From assembly GCA_002341345.1 (NCBI GenBank), contig DDNW01000036.1:2774-9579 (forward strand): a stretch of DNA of 6,806 nt, in the 5' to 3' direction. Source of the DNA: Erythrobacter sp. UBA2510 (GTDB lineage Bacteria; Pseudomonadota; Alphaproteobacteria; Sphingomonadales; Sphingomonadaceae). Below, piece after piece: positions 1-6,435 of this stretch (its first letter is position 1; each line of letters opens with the position of its first letter). The notes below the pieces were generated by a model that was not told where the DNA came from, did no database searches, and saw only the letters and a list, made by a program, of their open reading frames with translations. The translations under genes were made by a program, and so were the position numbers.

Positions 1-600
1 TTTGGCCGCCTCGGCCAGCGTCCTGCCTGCCAGATGGTGGGTAATATAATTGCTCGCCATTTCCAGCGCGCTGGTGGTCGTGCCTGCCGGAAGCACAATG
101 ACACGGTTTTCGACCTGTCCGTCCTGCCCGACGAGCACAACGAGTGCGCGGGCGCCGTCGAGCGGGACGATGCTGACCTGCGACAGGCGCGGGTCGCGAT
201 GCGGCACCATCACCATGCCCGCCGCGCCGGATAAGTCAGAGAGAATCGCGCTGGTCGTTTCCAGTGCCTGCTCGATCGGTCCCGGCGCGCCCAGCTGGCG
301 TTCGATCGCGCGCTGTTCCTCCTCGCTCGGCTCGGCGACCTGCATGATGCCGTCGACGAACATCCTGAGGCCCCGTTCGGTCGGCATGCGTCCGGCGCTG
401 GTATGCGGCGCGGCGAGCAGGCCCAGCCCTTCCAGTTCGCTCAGCACCGAGCGGATCGAAGCGGGAGAAAGGTTGAGCCCGCTCTCATGACTCAGCGCCT
501 TGGAGCCAACGGGTTGCCCGCTGCCCAGATAGCCCTCGACCACGAGTCGAAAAATCTCGCGCGCCCGTTCGGTCAGGTCGGAAATCGGTGGGGATGCCAT
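1..600 (-). CDS. hrcA: HrcA heat-shock repressor, N-terminal 200 residues (3' end outside window)
   Basis: HrcA is the transcriptional repressor of groESL and dnaK operons; it binds the CIRCE inverted repeat and depends on GroEL for folding. The minus strand is open from an ATG at 600-598 to the left edge, 200 codons of a family usually about 340-350 long, so the 3' part is missing. Residues 1-75 look like the winged-helix DNA-binding domain: [20 protein letters not shown] (9-28), then [10 protein letters not shown], then [19 protein letters not shown] (44-62), then the family-typical [12 protein letters not shown] (66-77) and FVDG (81-84). The section from about 125 onward ([19 protein letters not shown], 129-147) is the start of the GAF-like effector domain. 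It lies head to head with rph, 49 bp apart. No Shine-Dalgarno sequence precedes the ATG and no CIRCE element is present here, so autoregulation is not evident. Start choice rests on protein homology as I remember it. Confidence 0.95.
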   Translation of the reverse strand, partial: MASPPISDLTERAREIFRLVVEGYLGSGQPVGSKALSHESGLNLSPASIRSVLSELEGLGLLAAPHTSAGRMPTERGLRMFVDGIMQVAEPSEEEQRAIERQLGAPGPIEQALETTSAILSDLSGAAGMVMVPHRDPRLSQVSIVPLDGARALVVLVGQDGQVENRVIVLPAGTTTSALEMASNYITHHLAGRTLAEAAK

Positions 601-610
601 GACAGCGACC

Positions 611-638
611 AATCTAGGCGCTAGGGGCCGCTTCGCAA
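611..638 (-). promoter_or_regulatory. Weak candidate promoter for hrcA inside the divergent gap
   Basis: On the minus strand TTGCGA (638-633) and TAGATT (616-611) are separated by 16 bp; each matches four of six consensus sigma-70 positions. Transcription would then begin about 4-6 nt before the hrcA ATG, which fits the absence of a ribosome binding site. The -35 box would overlap the rph Shine-Dalgarno site. This is a weak match in a GC-rich region and may be chance. Confidence 0.2.
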
Positions 639-643
639 AGGAG
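637..643 (+). promoter_or_regulatory. Ribosome binding site that fixes the rph start
   Basis: AAAGGAG lies 6 nt before the ATG at 650. It decides for this start against the in-frame ATG at 599, which would overlap the hrcA start and add 17 residues unlike RNase PH. Confidence 0.85.
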
Positions 644-649
644 ATCATT

Positions 650-1363
650 ATGCGTCCATCTGGCCGTGCTGCAGACGAAATGCGCGCCATCACCATCGAA
701 ACCGGCTTCACCAAGCATGCCGAGGGCTCATGCCTCGTCAGCTTCGGCGACACGCGGGTGCTGTGCACCGCCAGCGTGGAGGAGCGCCTGCCGCCATGGC
801 TGCGCGGCAAGGGCGAAGGCTGGGTGACAGGCGAATATTCCATGCTGCCGCGCGCCACGCATACCCGTGGTTCGCGCGAGGCGGCCAAGGGCAAGCAGAG
901 CGGGCGGACGCAGGAGATCCAGCGCCTGATCGGACGCAGCCTTCGGGCCGTATGCGACATGAAAAAGCTAGGCGAACGCCAGATCACGCTCGATTGCGAT
1001 GTGATCCAGGCCGATGGCGGTACTCGCACCGCCTCTATCTCGGGCGCATGGGTGGCATTGCGACTCGCGGTGAACAAATTGATGGAGGCAGGCGCGATCA
1101 AGAACGATCCGCTGACCGCCAAGATTGCGGCGATATCCTGCGGCATCTATCAGGGCACACCCGTGCTCGACCTCGATTACGACGAGGACAGCTCGGCCGA
1201 TGCCGACGCCAATTTCGTGTTGATCGAGGGCGGCCAGATCGCCGAGGTGCAGGCGACCGCCGAGGGCGCGACCTATGACGAGGAAGGGCTGCTGCGGCTG
1301 CTGCGTCTGGCGCGGATCGGGTGCGACAACATCTTCGCGGCGCAGGAGCAAGCGGTGAGATGA
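650..1363 (+). CDS. rph: Ribonuclease PH
   Basis: RNase PH is a phosphate-dependent 3'-5' exoribonuclease that trims the 3' ends of tRNA precursors and releases nucleoside diphosphates; it forms a hexameric ring in the cytoplasm. The product is 237 residues, the normal full length. It opens with [12 protein letters not shown], the family's usual N-terminus. R86 in [16 protein letters not shown] (84-99) and GGTRT (123-127) correspond to the phosphate-binding residues. The acidic stretch LDLDYDEDS (173-181) with D184 is the metal/catalytic region, and the C-terminal [17 protein letters not shown] (205-221) is also typical. An AAAGGAG site precedes the start. Its stop codon overlaps the rdgB start (ATGA, 1360-1363), so the two are probably translated from one message. 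No frameshift or missing key residue is seen, unlike the defective rph of E. coli K-12. Confidence 0.97.
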   Translation: MRPSGRAADEMRAITIETGFTKHAEGSCLVSFGDTRVLCTASVEERLPPWLRGKGEGWVTGEYSMLPRATHTRGSREAAKGKQSGRTQEIQRLIGRSLRAVCDMKKLGERQITLDCDVIQADGGTRTASISGAWVALRLAVNKLMEAGAIKNDPLTAKIAAISCGIYQGTPVLDLDYDEDSSADADANFVLIEGGQIAEVQATAEGATYDEEGLLRLLRLARIGCDNIFAAQEQAVR

Positions 1364-1989
1364 CCCGTAAGTTGGGTTCGGGCAAGCTGGTCATAGCCAC
1401 GCACAATGCCGGTAAGCTGAAGGAGATATCGGCCCTGCTGGCACCATATGGTGTGGAATGTCTCTCGGCCGGATCGCTCGGCCTGCCCGAACCCGCAGAA
1501 ACAGGCACAACCTTTGTCGAGAACGCTCTCATCAAGGGACGCGCCGCGGCTGAGGCCTCTGGCCTGCCCGCGCTCGCCGATGACAGCGGGTTATCGGTCG
1601 CGGCGCTCGATGGTCGCCCCGGCGTCTACACCGCCGACTGGGCCGAGCGGCAATGGTTCGAGGGCGAGCCGGGTCGCGACTGGTACATGGCGATGGGCAA
1701 GGTCGAGGGGCTTTTGCAGGCCAAGGGCCCCGATACGCCGCGCGATGCATGGTTTTCGTGCGTGCTGGCGCTCGCCTGGCCCGATGGCGACTATTCGGTC
1801 TATGAGGGCCGTGCCGATGGCACGCTGACCTGGCCGCCGCGCGGTACGATGGGCTTCGGTTACGACCCTGTGTTCGTTCCCAAGGGCTATGAGCAGACCT
1901 TTGCCGAACTGGACCCGCAGGAAAAGCATCGCATCAGCCACCGTGCCGATGCCTTCGCCAAGCTGAAGGCCGACCAGTTCGGGGCCTAG
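1360..1989 (+). CDS. rdgB: RdgB/HAM1 family dITP/XTP pyrophosphatase
   Basis: This enzyme hydrolyses non-canonical purine nucleoside triphosphates (dITP, XTP, ITP) to the monophosphate and pyrophosphate, keeping deaminated bases out of DNA and RNA. The 209-residue length is normal. Visible motifs are [13 protein letters not shown] (11-23, the nucleotide-triphosphate grip), LADDSGLSV (72-80, containing the catalytic/metal-binding aspartates), [11 protein letters not shown] (85-95), GFGYDP (165-170) and ISHRADA (192-198, the purine-specificity SHR motif). The ATG at 1360 is preferred because it gives the ATGA overlap with rph and a normal N-terminus; an in-frame ATG at 1321 would add 13 residues encoded inside rph. 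AGGAG at 1344-1348 is 11 nt upstream and is a distant ribosome site. A perfect hairpin follows four nt after the stop codon. Confidence 0.97.
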   Translation: MTRKLGSGKLVIATHNAGKLKEISALLAPYGVECLSAGSLGLPEPAETGTTFVENALIKGRAAAEASGLPALADDSGLSVAALDGRPGVYTADWAERQWFEGEPGRDWYMAMGKVEGLLQAKGPDTPRDAWFSCVLALAWPDGDYSVYEGRADGTLTWPPRGTMGFGYDPVFVPKGYEQTFAELDPQEKHRISHRADAFAKLKADQFGA

Positions 1990-1992
1990 GTT

Positions 1993-2015
1993 CTGGTGCA
2001 GGTGATCTGCACCAG
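1993..2015. terminator. Hairpin between convergent rdgB and CAP gene, candidate terminator
   Basis: CTGGTGCAG (1993-2001) and CTGCACCAG (2007-2015) form a perfect 9-bp stem with a 5-nt loop. It begins four nt after the rdgB stop and lies about 40 bp beyond the CAP gene stop read from the other side. There is no T-run on either strand, so a classical intrinsic terminator is not shown; it could still end transcription weakly or protect the 3' end of the rph-rdgB message. Confidence 0.55.
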
Positions 2016-2054
2016 TTGCAGTTCGGGCCCGCTTCAACGTTAGTGGAACAAACT

Positions 2055-2588
2055 CTAATAAACCTTCTGGCCGTAGAAATTGCCCGCAGGCCAATAGCGG
2101 CAGACGAGGAAATCGTCGCGAGCCCCGCGCGCAACGGCGCAACCGACCTCTTGCGTGCCACGCCAGATCACTTGGCTGTAATGGCCGACATCACGCCATT
2201 GCCCGGTGCGTGAGATGTTCGGGAAAGTGCCGTTCCTGAAATGGCGCTTCTCCGCAGCAAATGCCCCGACCATGAACTCGGCACTGTAATCGCCCGCGCT
2301 ACCCATCCACAGATTCTCGCCCGCATTAGCCCGCTGATTGCGATCAGCGTGGATCATCCGGCCCTGCCCCGCGAGATATTTGGCCCATTGCTGCGCCTCT
2401 CCCGCCAGCTTGGGGCTCCATTTGAGCGGCGGAACGCCCATCTGGCTGCGTTCGGCATTATGTGCATTGAGCAGGCGTTCGGCAAAGGGATTGGTGCGCT
2501 CGGCCCTGGCCGCTTGTGGCAGGCTGGCAGCGGCAATGGCGAGCATGGCGATGCCCGCCGCGATGGCTATGTGAGTGACCCGTCCCAT
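2055..2588 (-). CDS. Secreted CAP/SCP (PR-1-like) domain protein
   Basis: The 177-residue product starts with a short basic n-region (MGRVTH), a hydrophobic stretch AIAAGIAMLAIAAASL (8-23) and a likely signal-peptidase site after AARA (26-29), so it should be exported to the periplasm or outside the cell. The rest is one CAP domain: LNAHNAERSQMGVPPLKWSP (40-59), H80, GENLW (90-94), E113, GHYSQVIWRGTQEVGCA (135-151, the CAP1 signature) and VCRYWPAGNFYGQ (162-174, the CAP2 signature). H80, E91, E113 and H136 match the family's metal-binding tetrad; C150 and C163 could form a disulfide. Family members bind sterols, lipids or metals, and the role of bacterial single-domain members is mostly unknown, so no substrate is proposed. 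It runs opposite to its neighbours, convergent with rdgB and divergent from hemW. No clear ribosome site precedes the ATG. Confidence 0.92.
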   Translation of the reverse strand: MGRVTHIAIAAGIAMLAIAAASLPQAARAERTNPFAERLLNAHNAERSQMGVPPLKWSPKLAGEAQQWAKYLAGQGRMIHADRNQRANAGENLWMGSAGDYSAEFMVGAFAAEKRHFRNGTFPNISRTGQWRDVGHYSQVIWRGTQEVGCAVARGARDDFLVCRYWPAGNFYGQKVY

Positions 2589-2621
2589 GGCCGGGAAACT
2601 TGACTTGCGGCACTTAACAAA

Positions 2622-2637
2622 GGCTGAAAGGCTGAAA
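2622..2637. repeat. 8-bp perfect tandem repeat in the CAP/hemW divergent gap
   Basis: GGCTGAAA occurs twice head to tail (2622-2629 and 2630-2637). The first copy contributes the possible -35 box of the hemW promoter. It may be an operator-like site or simple slippage; nothing else supports a function. Confidence 0.5.
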
Positions 2638-2652
2638 CTTACCCACTATAAA
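2624..2652 (+). promoter_or_regulatory. Candidate promoter for leaderless hemW transcript
   Basis: CTGAAA (2624-2629, four of six -35 positions) and TATAAA (2647-2652, five of six -10 positions) are spaced by 17 bp. A start site 7 nt after the -10 box falls on the A of the hemW ATG at 2659. No Shine-Dalgarno sequence is present before that ATG, which agrees with leaderless initiation. Confidence 0.5.
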
Positions 2653-2658
2653 CCAATC

Positions 2659-3810
2659 ATGGCCCGCGCACTCTACATCCACTGGCCCTTCTGCCTCGCC
2701 AAGTGCCCCTATTGCGACTTCAACTCGCATGTGCGCGAGCGCGTCGACGTCGCGCGCTGGCAGGAGGCACTGCTTGTCGACATGCGCGCGGAGGCTGACC
2801 TTGCGAGCGGCGAAACCCTGACCTCGGTCTTTTTCGGCGGCGGTACGCCCTCGCTGATGCCACCTGCCCTTGTGGCACGGCTGCTGGAGGAGGCGCAGGC
2901 GCTGTGGGGGTTCGCCCCTGATATCGAGATCACGCTGGAGGCCAATCCGTCCTCGGTCGAGGCGGCCAATTTTGCGGAACTCGCTTCTGCCGGGGTCAAT
3001 CGTGTCTCGCTCGGCCTGCAGGCGATGGATGACGAGACACTGCATTTCCTCGGTCGGCTGCACGATGCCCGAGAGGGACTGAGCGCGCTTGAGGTGGCAC
3101 AGAAGGCGTTCGAGCGGGTCAGTTTCGACCTCATCTACGCCCGGGCGGGCCAAAGCGCCGCCGATTGGCAGGCGGAACTGTCCCGCGCGCTCTCTTTCGG
3201 GACCGAGCACCTCTCGCTCTACCAGCTGACCATCGAGCCGGGGACGAAGTTTGCCACTATGGTTCGGCAAGGGCAGTTCACGCCATTGGACGACGACGAG
3301 GCCGCCGACCTGTTTGCCATGACGCAGGAGATGACGTGTGCGGCGGGGCTACCGGCTTACGAGATCAGCAATCACGCGAAGTCGGGAGCCGAGAGCCGCC
3401 ACAACCTCACCTATTGGCGTTATCAGGATTATGTCGGGATCGGGCCGGGTGCTCACGGCCGACGCGGCGGGTTGGCGACGCTGCGCCACAAGAAGCCGGA
3501 AAACTGGCTCGCTGCTGTCGATGCGCGCGGTTCGGGCTGTCAGGAAGAGCGCGTCCTCTCGACCGGAGAGTTGGCATCCGAGGCGCTGCTGATGGGATTG
3601 CGCCTGGCCGAGGGAGTCGATCTTGCAACGCTGGCCAGCCGGACCGGGATCGCGGCGGAGGCACTGGTCGATGCGTCCGAGGCGAACAAGCTTGAACAGC
3701 TCGGACTGGTGTGGCGACATGGTGAGCATATCGGAGCCACGCCCGCCGGCATGCCGTTGCTGGATGCACTCCTGGCCAGGCTCGTGCCCGACGCGCTGGT
3801 GGAAGCATGA
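2659..3810 (+). CDS. hemW: HemW, radical-SAM heme chaperone (formerly annotated coproporphyrinogen III oxidase-like HemN)
   Basis: HemW is a radical-SAM-fold protein that binds heme and delivers it to membrane targets such as respiratory oxidases; it is not a true coproporphyrinogen dehydrogenase. The 383-residue length is normal. C12, C16 and C19 in WPFCLAKCPYCDF (9-21) form the CxxxCxxC [4Fe-4S] site; FFGGGTPSL (58-66) is the SAM-binding glycine motif; LEANPSSV (93-100) and NRVSLGLQ (114-121) are further barrel motifs. RHNLTYW (247-253) carries the HNxxYW sequence that marks HemW, and the C-terminal third should be a small winged-helix-like domain. I choose the ATG at 2659 because MARALYIHWPFC is the usual start. 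In-frame ATGs at 2575 and 2587 would add 28 or 24 unlike residues and overlap the CAP gene start. It overlaps xerC by four bases. Confidence 0.96.
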   Translation: MARALYIHWPFCLAKCPYCDFNSHVRERVDVARWQEALLVDMRAEADLASGETLTSVFFGGGTPSLMPPALVARLLEEAQALWGFAPDIEITLEANPSSVEAANFAELASAGVNRVSLGLQAMDDETLHFLGRLHDAREGLSALEVAQKAFERVSFDLIYARAGQSAADWQAELSRALSFGTEHLSLYQLTIEPGTKFATMVRQGQFTPLDDDEAADLFAMTQEMTCAAGLPAYEISNHAKSGAESRHNLTYWRYQDYVGIGPGAHGRRGGLATLRHKKPENWLAAVDARGSGCQEERVLSTGELASEALLMGLRLAEGVDLATLASRTGIAAEALVDASEANKLEQLGLVWRHGEHIGATPAGMPLLDALLARLVPDALVEA

Positions 3811-4703
3811 GCGCGGCGGACCTGCTCGAACAATGGGGCGAACACCTTGCCCTTGCCCGCCGCCGCTCGCCGCATACGGTTCGCGCCTATCTTGGTTGTG
3901 CCTCTCGCCTGATCGCCGGGTCGGGTGCTGAGGACTGGGCTGCCCTTGCCGCGCTCGATGCCCGTGACCTTCGCGCCCATCTCGCGTCGCGCCGTGCAGA
4001 GGGCATCGGCAATGTCTCGGTCGCGCGGGAACTTTCCGCGATCCGCAAATTCCTCGAATTCGCGCGCGAGCGATCCGGGCAAGGCGACAAGGCCGGTCCA
4101 CGTCTCAGGGGGCCGCGCATCAAGAAGGGCCTGCCCCGCCCCGTTACGCCCGACGACGCTGCCAATATGGCCGATTTCGTCGAGGACGCCGCGAGCGAAC
4201 CATGGATCGGCGCGCGCGACCGCGCGGTGCTGCTGCTGCTCTATGGTGCGGGGCTGCGCATTGCCGAGGCGCTGTCACTGACCGGCGCGGCGCTGCCCCT
4301 GGGCGAAGTCCTTACCGTCACCGGCAAGGGCGACAAGGAGCGGGTCGTGCCGCTGCTGCCCGTAGTGCGCGAGGCGGTGGCCGAATATGCCAGAGCTTGC
4401 CCATGGCCGCTTGTGCCGAAGGAGCCGCTGTTTCGCGGCGTCAAAGGCGGTGCGCTCTCACCCAATATGATCCGCCGCGCGACCGCAGGTGCGAGGAAAG
4501 CGCTGGGCCTGCCCGATACGGCCACGCCGCATGCGCTGCGCCATTCCTTCGCCACGCATTTGCTGGGCGCGGGCGCTGACCTCAGGAGCCTGCAGGAATT
4601 GCTCGGCCATGCGAGCCTCGGCTCGACGCAGATTTACACCAAGGTGGATGCCCCCAGCCTGCTGGATGCTTACCGCAAGGCCCACCCGCGAGAGCGGGAT
4701 TAA
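3807..4703 (+). CDS. xerC: Tyrosine recombinase XerC
   Basis: XerC works with XerD and FtsK at the dif site to resolve chromosome dimers at cell division. The 298-residue protein has the normal length and two-domain layout: an N-terminal SAM-like core-binding domain (about 1-90, with SPHTVRAYLG at 21-30 and VSVARELSAIRKFLEFA at 70-86) and a C-terminal catalytic domain. All catalytic residues are visible: R151 in GAGLRIAEAL, K174 in TGKGDKERVVPL, H242 and R245 in HALRHSFATHLL, H268 in LLGHASLGSTQ and the nucleophile Y277 in IYTKV. These fall two to three positions from those of E. coli XerC, which favours a housekeeping Xer protein over a mobile-element integrase; XerD cannot be wholly excluded from sequence memory alone. 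It starts within the hemW stop codon (ATGA) and ends in a TTAA shared with the converging dedA-family gene. Confidence 0.93.
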   Translation: MSAADLLEQWGEHLALARRRSPHTVRAYLGCASRLIAGSGAEDWAALAALDARDLRAHLASRRAEGIGNVSVARELSAIRKFLEFARERSGQGDKAGPRLRGPRIKKGLPRPVTPDDAANMADFVEDAASEPWIGARDRAVLLLLYGAGLRIAEALSLTGAALPLGEVLTVTGKGDKERVVPLLPVVREAVAEYARACPWPLVPKEPLFRGVKGGALSPNMIRRATAGARKALGLPDTATPHALRHSFATHLLGAGADLRSLQELLGHASLGSTQIYTKVDAPSLLDAYRKAHPRERD

Positions 4704-5320
4704 TCCTCGCGCTGATCACGCGGGGTCCACGTCGCCACGCGCCACGCATACCAGCCCAGCAACAGAACGATAAGTCCGGCCACGCCCCAGCTGGCGTAGG
4801 TTTCGTACTCCTCGATCAACGGCGCAAGCCGTCGCCCGCCCTCGACCAGCAGCGCATTCCACACCGCAGCGCCCGCCGTCGTATAGAGCAGGAAGCGCCA
4901 CAAGGACATATGCGCCAGCCCTGCGGGCAGTGAGATGATTGTGCGCAGGAAAGGGCTGAATCGCAGTACGAAAATCACCCAGTGACCATGTCGCTGAAAG
5001 AAGTGCGCGGCCTTCTCGATGTCCTCGAAATCGACCGTGATCCAGCGCCCGTGCTTCTCGATAATCGGGGCCAAGCGCCGATAACCCCATCTATCGCCGA
5101 CCCAGTACCATGCGTAATTGCCCAATGTGCAGCCCAGCGTGCCCGCGATCATCAGCGGCCAGAACTGCATCTCGCCACGCGCTACCAGAACGCCGCCGAC
5201 ACCCATGATCACCTCGGACGGGATCGGGGGAAAGATGTTTTCCAGCGCCATCAGCAGGAAGATGCCGAAATAGCCGCCTGCCGCGATCGCTTCGATGATG
5301 AAAGTGGTCATGTCAGCCAT
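4700..5320 (-). CDS. DedA/VTT-family membrane protein
   Basis: DedA proteins are inner-membrane transporters; some members recycle undecaprenyl phosphate across the membrane for envelope synthesis and others affect proton-motive force and envelope stress tolerance. The 206-residue product carries the family signatures: ALENIFPPIPSEVIMG (25-40) in the first re-entrant region, with E27 and E36; GNYAWYWVGDRWG (67-79); and FVLRFSPFLRTIISLPAG (117-134), whose R120 and R126 match the paired essential arginines. GAAVWN (150-155) is followed by a last hydrophobic helix (about 178-195). The start is ATG at 5320 or, three codons later, 5311; neither has a clear ribosome site. It follows gshB by 56 bp on the same strand, and its stop overlaps the xerC stop from the opposite strand. 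The exact substrate cannot be told from sequence. Confidence 0.93.
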   Translation of the reverse strand: MADMTTFIIEAIAAGGYFGIFLLMALENIFPPIPSEVIMGVGGVLVARGEMQFWPLMIAGTLGCTLGNYAWYWVGDRWGYRRLAPIIEKHGRWITVDFEDIEKAAHFFQRHGHWVIFVLRFSPFLRTIISLPAGLAHMSLWRFLLYTTAGAAVWNALLVEGGRRLAPLIEEYETYASWGVAGLIVLLLGWYAWRVATWTPRDQRED

Positions 5321-5348
5321 AACGGCCCAAGGCTCTTATCGTTCGCGT

Positions 5349-5368
5349 TTGAGACCAATTGAGACCAA
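5349..5368. repeat. 10-bp perfect tandem repeat in the gshB-dedA gap
   Basis: TTGAGACCAA is present twice without spacer (5349-5358, 5359-5368). Each copy has the form TTG-N4-CAA, and the junction makes the palindrome CAATTG (5356-5361), which recurs 22 bp on at 5378-5383 across the gshB stop. The spacing of one and about two helical turns would suit a DNA-binding protein, but no known operator is recognised. Confidence 0.5.
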
Positions 5369-5376
5369 AAAAGCGA

Positions 5377-6342
5377 TCAATTGCCGCGCAGCATTGCTGC
5401 ATGGCGTGCCTCGAGCGCATCCCAGATCTTCGCAGCGGTGTCCGTGCCGTTAAAACGGTCGATAGCAACGATGCCGGTGGGCGAAGTGACGTTGATCTCG
5501 GTCAGCCACTCGCCGCCGATCACGTCGATCCCGACGAAGACGAGGCCGCGCTTTTTCAGTTCCGGGCCCATGGCCGCGCAGATTTCCTCCTCGCGCGGCG
5601 TCAGACCGGCGGCTTCGGCCCGCCCGCCCTGCGCAAGGTTGGAACGGAACTCGCCCTCGCCCGGCAGGCGATTGATCGCGCCCGCGAACTCGCCATCGAC
5701 CAGCACGATCCGCTTGTCACCTTCGGAGACGCTGGGGAGGAAGGGCTGCACCATATGCGGTTCGGGCCAGACCTGGTCGAACATCTCGATCAGCGCGGAC
5801 AGGTTGGTCCCCTCCTCGTCGAGGCGGAAGATCGCCTTGCCGCCATTGCCGTGGAGCGGTTTGATCACGACCGAGCCGTGCTCCTTCTGGAAGGCGCGAA
5901 TGTCGTCCATCCGCCGGGCGACCAGCGTCGGCGGCATGAAGCGCGCGAAATCGAGCACAAACATCTTTTCGGGCGCATTGATGACCTCGCGCGGATCGTT
6001 GCTGACGAGCGTCGTACCCTTCAGCCGGTCGAGCAGCAGCGCGGCGCTGACATAGCCAAGGTGGAACGGCGGGTCCTGCCGCATCAGGATGACGTCGATA
6101 TCGGCGGCAAGGTCGATCTTGCGCTCTTCACCTGCGGAAAAGTGGTCGCCTTCCACCCTCTGCACGGTGACGGGCCGCCCCCAGGCGGTCAAATTGCCGT
6201 CCTGCCAGGCGAGCGAGGAGACGTCATAATGCCACACGCTGTGCCCGCGTGCCTGCGCCGAGAGCATCAGCGCGAAGGAGGAATCCCCGGCAATCTTGAT
6301 GCTCTCCAGCGGGTCCATTTGTACGGCGACATTCAGGGGCAT
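5377..6342 (-). CDS. gshB: Glutathione synthetase
   Basis: GshB is the ATP-grasp ligase that joins gamma-glutamylcysteine and glycine to make glutathione in the cytoplasm. The 321 residues are the usual length. Motifs seen are VAVQMDPLESIKIAGDSSFA (5-24, matching the N-terminal MDP...DSSFA of the family), LMRQDPPFHLGYVSA (86-100), NDPREVINAPEKMF (115-128), VIKPLHGNGGKAIFR (159-173, the ATP-grasp lysine and glycine loop), RIVLVDGEFAGAINR (211-225), FRSNLAQGG (232-240) and GIDVIGGEWLTEINVTSPTG (271-290, with the Mg-binding E and N). GGAG (minus strand, 6354-6351) lies 8 nt before the ATG at 6342. It is co-directional with yraN upstream and the DedA-family gene downstream. The repeat pair in its leader ends one base or so from the ribosome site. 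Confidence 0.97.
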   Translation of the reverse strand: MPLNVAVQMDPLESIKIAGDSSFALMLSAQARGHSVWHYDVSSLAWQDGNLTAWGRPVTVQRVEGDHFSAGEERKIDLAADIDVILMRQDPPFHLGYVSAALLLDRLKGTTLVSNDPREVINAPEKMFVLDFARFMPPTLVARRMDDIRAFQKEHGSVVIKPLHGNGGKAIFRLDEEGTNLSALIEMFDQVWPEPHMVQPFLPSVSEGDKRIVLVDGEFAGAINRLPGEGEFRSNLAQGGRAEAAGLTPREEEICAAMGPELKKRGLVFVGIDVIGGEWLTEINVTSPTGIVAIDRFNGTDTAAKIWDALEARHAAMLRGN

Positions 6343-6350
6343 TTACACTT

Positions 6351-6354
6351 CTCC
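6351..6354 (-). promoter_or_regulatory. Ribosome binding site of gshB, next to a hairpin
   Basis: On the minus strand GGAG (6354-6351) is 8 nt from the ATG at 6342. The stem of the repeat unit at 6356-6382 stops one base upstream of it, so a folded leader could limit ribosome access. Confidence 0.7.
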
Positions 6355-6424
6355 GTTCGTCCTGAGCTCGTCGAAGGGCGAACTCGGGGCCCGCTTCGTG
6401 GTTCGACAGGCTCACCACGAACGG
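6353..6424. repeat. REP-like palindromic unit pair, inverted, in the yraN-gshB gap
   Basis: Two 25-bp units face each other: 6353-6377 and, as its reverse complement, 6400-6424. They agree at 19 of 25 positions, with the shared blocks CCGTTCGT, TGAGC and GTCGAA. Each unit is also the loop side of its own hairpin: TTCGTCC (6356-6362) with GGGCGAA (6376-6382), one imperfect pair, and TTCGTGGT (6395-6402) with ACCACGAA (6414-6421), perfect. The two stems differ in a compensating way (CC/GG against GG/CC). From memory this is a dispersed repeat type common in sphingomonad genomes. It occupies nearly the whole 93-bp space between yraN and gshB. Confidence 0.85.
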
Positions 6425-6435
6425 CATAAATTCAG

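Noticed and set aside
613..624. CTAGGCGCTAGG in the hrcA-rph gap as an operator
   Set aside because: It is a short direct repeat containing two CTAG palindromes, unlike CIRCE (TTAGCACTC-N9-GAGTGCTAA), with nothing else in support.
1591..2142. Minus-strand open frame (183 codons) over rdgB and the end of the CAP gene
   Set aside because: It overlaps rdgB and the CAP gene, both clear by motif; its arginine- and leucine-rich translation resembles no family.
3349..4101. Minus-strand open frame (250 codons) opposite the hemW-xerC junction
   Set aside because: It crosses two well-supported genes and their ATGA overlap; the translation is low in recognisable content and typical of antisense reading.
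3807..4703. xerC as an integrase of a mobile element
   Set aside because: Length and catalytic spacing match cellular XerC, it is in an operon with hemW, and no attachment site, repeat pair or phage gene lies nearby.
5367..5405. Possible gshB terminator: hairpin GCAGC-AAT-GCTGC at the gene end followed by T6 on the minus strand
   Set aside because: The uninterrupted stem is only five pairs, lies inside the coding sequence, and the T-run is about ten nt away, so it does not fit an intrinsic terminator.
5359..6429. Long + strand open frame (356 codons) opposite gshB
   Set aside because: It is antisense to a complete, motif-rich glutathione synthetase; in GC-rich DNA the opposite strand is often open. 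Its translation shows no recognisable domain.
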